Origin: Laetiporus sulphureus 93-53
Lineage: Eukaryota > Basidiomycota > Agaricomycetes > Polyporales > Laetiporaceae
Length of the DNA stretch: 64,000 nt
Direction of reading: 5' to 3'
NCBI RefSeq assembly: GCF_001632365.1
Contig: NW_024468536.1
Coordinates: 186,001-250,000 of the forward strand
In this document: positions 60,261 through 64,000 of the stretch, piece after piece
Position numbering within the stretch: position 1 is the stretch's first letter
Layout of the letters: every line of letters starts with the position of its first letter
The notes under the pieces: model-generated
Told to the model about the DNA's origin: nothing
The model's database searches: none
What the model saw: the letters and a program-made list of their open reading frames with translations, nothing else
Position numbers and translations under genes: made by a program

Positions 60261-60292
60261 GGTGATGATTCGAGGCTAGTCAAAACAATTAG

Positions 60293-60941
60293 CACCGCAG
60301 ACATGAAGCGATTTGCGCATGTGGCAAATGCTTAGCAAATGTCGACAGGTTTTTTGCCTTTGTGATTTCAATATGCTATGGTTCCTTCCCACATTCCATA
60401 TCAAGTATTTGCATATAATATGTTAGAGGCAGAAACTTAAAATCATATATTTTAAGAAATGACACCATTTTCAAACTCACCAAATACATTTAGAATTTGA
60501 GTGCTGTTGAATGTAATCATACATTTTTGAATTTCAAACTATGACATGTATAAAATATCCAGTAGCAGATGAAGGTGTAATTATGCCTACATTCTACTTC
60601 CCTACTGAAGTCATTCTAACCAAGGTTACTAGAATGAAAGTCATTCACCGTAATTACACCTTCATTCTGCTACTGGATATTTTAAAAATGTGATGGTTTG
60701 GAGTTGAAAAATGTACAATTACATTCAACAGCGCTCAAATTCTAAATGTATTTGGTGAGTTTGAAAATGGTGTCATTTCTTAAATATATGATTTTAAATT
60801 TCTGCCTCTAACATATTATATGCAAATACTTGATATGGAATGTGGGAAGGAACCATAGCATATTGAAATCACAAAGGCAAAAAACCTGTCGACATTTGCT
60901 AAGCATTTGCCACATGCGCAAATCGCTTCATGTCTGTGGTG
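60293..60941. mobile_element. Foldback element 1, CACTA-like ends, TAG target duplication
   Basis: A 649-bp element that is nearly one long inverted repeat: each arm is about 300 bp and the loop lies near 60610-60640. Outer ends are CACCGCAGACATGAAGCG on the left and CGCTTCATGTCTGTGGTG on the right. It is flanked by TAG at 60290-60292 and 60942-60944. The duplicated segment upstream of F-box copy 1 (58256-58280) has the uninterrupted sequence CAATCAGCACTGATAG, against CAATTAG, element, TAGCACTGGTAG here, which confirms the insertion point. No coding capacity. Terminal CAC and a 3-bp target duplication resemble CACTA/EnSpm non-autonomous elements (inference). Confidence 0.85.
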
Positions 60942-61108
60942 TAGCACTGGTAGACTATTCGAAGCAGATATCGCAATATCATTATGGCAAAATCGCGCAG
61001 GGGTGGGAATGCTCACGTGACAACAATGACGTATCTACAGCCTTGGCACTTGCTTGGCACGGCCACCACAGCAGCTCCTCCATAATCCATAACGTGAAAG
61101 ACCTCTCA
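60942..61108. other. Short spacer between foldback elements
   Basis: About 170 bp. The first 60 bases (GCACTGGTAGACTATTCGAA, then GCAGATATCGC) match sequence upstream of F-box copy 1 at 58268-58300, so this is the continuation of the duplicated unit interrupted by element 1. Confidence 0.7.
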
Positions 61109-61795
61109 CACTGCAGACATGATGGCATTTGCAACTATGGCATATGCTGAGTTAGTCTTTTGCCTTTGTAAGTGATATTTGCAATGGTGTCATTTTGTAT
61201 CTCAGATTGTGAAAATGCAATAGGATATTCAGTGATCACAGATTAGTTACAAACGTTTTGAGATATGCAAGCATCGTGCATATTTAAACAATATGTCAAA
61301 ATTTAGCACTGTAAAATTTGAGTCACAAATTATATATATTAGATGACATTTGCAAGTGCAGCAGATGAAGATGCAAAGGCTAGATTCAGTCAAGGAGGCT
61401 ACATTCCACACATCATAGCAGAAATTTACATAAACACATGCAACACCATTGATTTAGTCTGGCACAAGGTGTAAGATGTATTAATTCTGATGTTGAATAT
61501 AGGCCTCCTTGACTGAATTTACCCTTTGCATCTTCATCTGCTGCACTTGCAAATGTCATCTAATATATATATAATTTGTGACTCAAATTTCACAGTGCTA
61601 AATTTTGACATATTGTTTAAATATACACGATGCTTGCATATCTCAAAAAGTTTGTAACTAATCTGTGATCACTGAATATCCTATTGCATTTTCACAATCT
61701 GAGATAAAAAATGACACCATTGCAAATATCACTTACAAAGGCAAAAGACTAACTCAGCATATGCCATAGTTGCAAATGCCATCATGTCTGCGGTG
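61109..61795. mobile_element. Foldback element 2, CACTA-like ends, TCA target duplication
   Basis: A 687-bp, nearly complete inverted repeat with arms of about 300 bp and a loop near 61410-61490. Ends are CACTGCAGACATGATGGC on the left and GCCATCATGTCTGCGGTG on the right, flanked by TCA at 61106-61108 and 61796-61798. Its outermost 18 bases closely match element 1, and both have a GCAGATGAAG-type segment beside the loop, but the arms otherwise differ. They are therefore two subfamilies of one element type. No protein is encoded. Confidence 0.82.
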
Positions 61796-61798
61796 TCA

Positions 61799-62187
61799 CG
61801 CAGATATCCGCGCATCATATAGTGAAGGGAATGGATATCATGAGTGTGCTCGGTGCGTGCTTTGCAATTCTCCGAGGAAAGATGCTGATGACTGATGTCG
61901 ATGGCGGGTGAAGTGAGAGCAAATGTGCATGTGTCCGAGTGTGACATGGGCTGCCAGAGGAGCGTCATAGCTCATAGTAGCCATCCACAAAACACTCATC
62001 GCTATCGCACGCACAACACAATTGCTCTCTACAGCAAGGGAAGCATTCAACGCTACCTCCCTCCCTTTCCGAGTCCTTTACCGGCTAGCTGAGAACTCGA
62101 TATGGCACAATAAGGTGCGCAGTGAGGTTCTACATAGAGACATGCATCACAGTGGTACAGCACTTAGGTGAGGCGATAACTACCTAT
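61799..62187. other. No gene recognised
   Basis: About 390 bp right of element 2. Frames are short and show no family resemblance. Confidence 0.45.
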
Positions 62188-62880
62188 GCAATGGAGAATG
62201 CAGTGTTGACTCTGCCATAAATCACGTCGAGAGTGTCTTGCAGTAAATATGACACATCAATAACATTATAAGGAATTATTGTTTCGTCACTCAGGCACGA
62301 TCAATCTCTCTGGTTTCAGGTGCTTCATGCAAGATCCGATTGAATGAGCAGAACAAGAAGGCTGCTAAATCGTTGACAGGCGTGCGGAGTCTTCCGAGGA
62401 CTCAGTCAATCAATTCACCGACCACATGCACAAGTCCGTGCAAGTGACGCAGCGGCAACATATCAGCCAGCGAAACTGTATCGAGCGCCTCAGCTGGCTG
62501 CTCGGCTAAAAAAACCTGGGCATCGAATACTCGAAGGCGAGGAATCTCGCGCTGCGGTGCACGTATCCTCACGCGTTCTACGACCACAGAGAAAAATAAG
62601 AGAATTTCCACTTTAGCATAGAGAAAATGCCGTCGAGCTCGATTTTGCTGAGCCCGCAACTCAAGATGATGGACATTGCGATGTCGGGAGACATTGCAAT
62701 GCTTGCGGAGTAGGTGAGATTGTCACTGTCAGTTTGAATACCTGTACATTGACGCTTCAACATAATAGATGCAGGCTCTCGGCCCAAGTGAATGCAGTAT
62801 TCACTCGGCCATAAATCACATCGGAAGGGTGGACAGGCGTTCTGGTGAGAATATCGATGATAGTGTCATCAGTCTGATCA
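62188..62880 (-). pseudogene. Two paralogous relic exons of an unknown protein
   Basis: On the minus strand, 62880-62757 reads IIDILTRTPVHPSDVIYGRV, then NTAFTWAESLHLLC and a stop. 62275-62188 reads VIDVSYLLQDTLDVIYGRVN, then TAFSIA and a stop. The shared 11 residues (DVIYGRVNTAF) are encoded with mostly silent differences (GAT/GAC, CGA/AGA, GTG/GTC, AAT/AAC), which means both were under protein-level constraint. Between them, 62740-62600 reads SASIAMSPDIAMSIILSCGL, then SKIELDGIFSMLK, with a frame change to VEILLFFSVVVERVRIR and on to VHVVGELID with a stop at 62402. The family is not recognised; it could be another degenerate F-box/LRR gene. Confidence 0.45.
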
Positions 62881-63163
62881 CCCAGCGCTGAACAGTCGGT
62901 ATCTCCTCTATGAAGCCCAGCAAGCACATTACTATGGTATGATCTTCATGACAATCCTCGTTATTACTCCACTGGCTCCATGCAGGGCCCCTCCCCCAAT
63001 GTAGCACTTGTGTCTGTAGTGACCCCAATGCCCGCCACCACCACAGGAATGAAGCATCATATCAGGATCTTGCATGAAGGTGCTGATGCCGCCGTCGTGC
63101 TGTGGGGCTCACCTCCCCTATAGCTTAATGCCACCCTGAATCGATGCTATATTGCAGGTCGGC

Positions 63164-63508
63164 TTCGAAGAGAAGAACATCATCATGGGCAAAGGCATGG
63201 GCATGCCGGAATTCTGCGAGTTTCCCCATGTCTCTGACTGGGATAAGGAACACGAAGTAGTGATGAAGTGGGAGGGGCTTCCGCCACTCATGCCATTGAG
63301 GGAAAAGGGACGATTAGCTTTCCGAAATGTGAGAGAAATTAAGCAATGTGATAAGTACGATGGCATCAAGCCATTGACCGATGAGGAGGAGCTGGTCAGA
63401 CGTTCAATATCGTGCATAATTTGGCTGCCTGGCAAGATGTATGTATATCATGGATCGAAGACTGACGAACGTCTATCGCATTCAAATGCCTCTGCCACAG
63501 TCCATTAG
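63164..63508 (+). CDS. Unrecognised exon or relic
   Basis: A 115-codon open stretch after a good acceptor (TATATTGCAG at 63152-63161). It reads GFEEKNIIMGKGMGMPEFCE, then FPHVSDWDKEHEVVMKWEGL and EEELVRRSISCIIWLPGKMY, ending at 63508. The charged, balanced composition looks coding. I do not recognise it, and no upstream exon, start codon or continuation could be found, so it may be a partial gene or transposon relic. Confidence 0.35.
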   Translation, partial: FEEKNIIMGKGMGMPEFCEFPHVSDWDKEHEVVMKWEGLPPLMPLREKGRLAFRNVREIKQCDKYDGIKPLTDEEELVRRSISCIIWLPGKMYVYHGSKTDERLSHSNASATVH

Positions 63509-64000
63509 TTATATATACTGCCCTCGTACGTCATTACAAACTGATAGTAAATTGTTCAAGAGTGCGTGCTTCGAGCAAGGGACCCGGCCGCGGCCACGCG
63601 GCGCTTTTCGAGTATGGTGCGCGTCACTTAGTCACTGCTACTTTTGTACAGTGGCCAATTTGGCCGGGCACTGAGACATCCAGTTACATAATCCTTCCAA
63701 GTCATACACTAGTCTATATATTAAGGACAGCAATAATGCAATCACTGCAATGTGCGTGAATATATCTGATTGAATGCAAACTTTTCTCTGAAAAATTCCA
63801 GAAGAGTCATCCCATGCCAGCTGTCCACCCTTTGAAGCAGTTTCAAAAAGCTGCTGCCCATGCACATGCAGCCAAGGCTTGTCAAAATGAAGAGAATAAG
63901 GATTCAGTCATACAAGGGGTCGACATGATTAACACAGCGTGCATAGCAACATTTTTTCATTGAAAAATGGTAGAGAAACTCTGAAAACATATTAAGCTTT
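63509..64000. other. No gene recognised to window end
   Basis: About 490 bp with short frames only. No repeat shared with the foldback elements was seen. Confidence 0.4.

Larger units (their letters stand above)
56690..60290. repeat. Tandem duplication of a roughly 1.5 kb segment with an F-box gene
   Basis: Unit 1 (about 56690-58290) and unit 2 (about 58778 to 60290, resuming at 60942) are direct repeats. Shared landmarks, in order, are GCGAGCT then ACAATGAGGTG near the unit start, GGCCAGTAATGGGTACGTATG, TCCACAGTC/TTCACAGTC, the two F-box genes on the minus strand, and CTAGTCAAA then CAAT then AGCAC at the far end. Divergence is moderate, so the duplication is not recent. About 500 bp between the units (58290-58778) is not shared. 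Confidence 0.8.

Overview
The window is nuclear DNA from a filamentous basidiomycete, most likely an Agaricomycete (possibly a polypore). The inference rests on dense genes cut by many introns of about 50-60 bp, basidiomycete-typical DUF6534 and DUF6535 membrane-protein families, large STAND/NACHT-WD40 receptors, and small genes packed on both strands. No bacterial-style operons, rRNA genes, tRNA genes or CRISPR arrays were found.

Layout. 1-2990 (-): an ERCC6L2-like SNF2 helicase, cut by the window start. 3453-7184 (+): cytosolic leucyl-tRNA synthetase. 9881-14350 and 15586-20007 (+): a tandem pair of NLR-like genes, each an MLKL-like helical domain, a NACHT ATPase and a WD40-type C-terminus; the second has a one-base frame break in its N-terminal domain. 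20261-23608 (-): membrane-anchored amidohydrolase. 24354-26831 (-): secreted arylsulfotransferase-like protein. 28343-28998 (+): NHP6-type HMG-box protein. 29622-32049 (+): oxysterol-binding protein. 32584-34797 (+): a DUF6535 gene with broken frames. 34841-36353 (-): otubain with a GC-AG intron. 37226-39912 (+): disordered protein of unknown function. 40752-41990 (-): secreted SurE-like phosphatase. 43080-43554 (-): a possible single-pass membrane protein, divergent from a Cla4/PAK kinase at 43655-46822 (+). 47372-48836 (-): CNOT11. 50407-50854 (-): mitochondrial ribosomal protein uS19m in four tiny exons. 52159-53843 (+): DUF6534 membrane protein. 54271-54480 (+): a broken CsbD-like relic. 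54982-56217 (-): tandem-domain dihydroneopterin aldolase with an 11-residue match to the histone H3 tail.

56690-64000 is accessory. A roughly 1.5 kb segment carrying an F-box gene is tandemly duplicated, and the second F-box copy has a premature stop. Two almost fully palindromic foldback elements (60293-60941 and 61109-61795) share CACTA-like ends and 3-bp target duplications. The first copy of the duplication preserves the empty site for one of them. Further relics follow to the window end.

Most genes are unrelated housekeeping functions (translation, decay, lipid transfer, signalling, folate, chromatin). The coherent accessory themes are the NLR pair, which suggests programmed cell death or non-self recognition, and the F-box/foldback region. 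Exon boundaries given to the base were worked out by hand from splice consensus and reading phase, and no alignment or transcript evidence was available.
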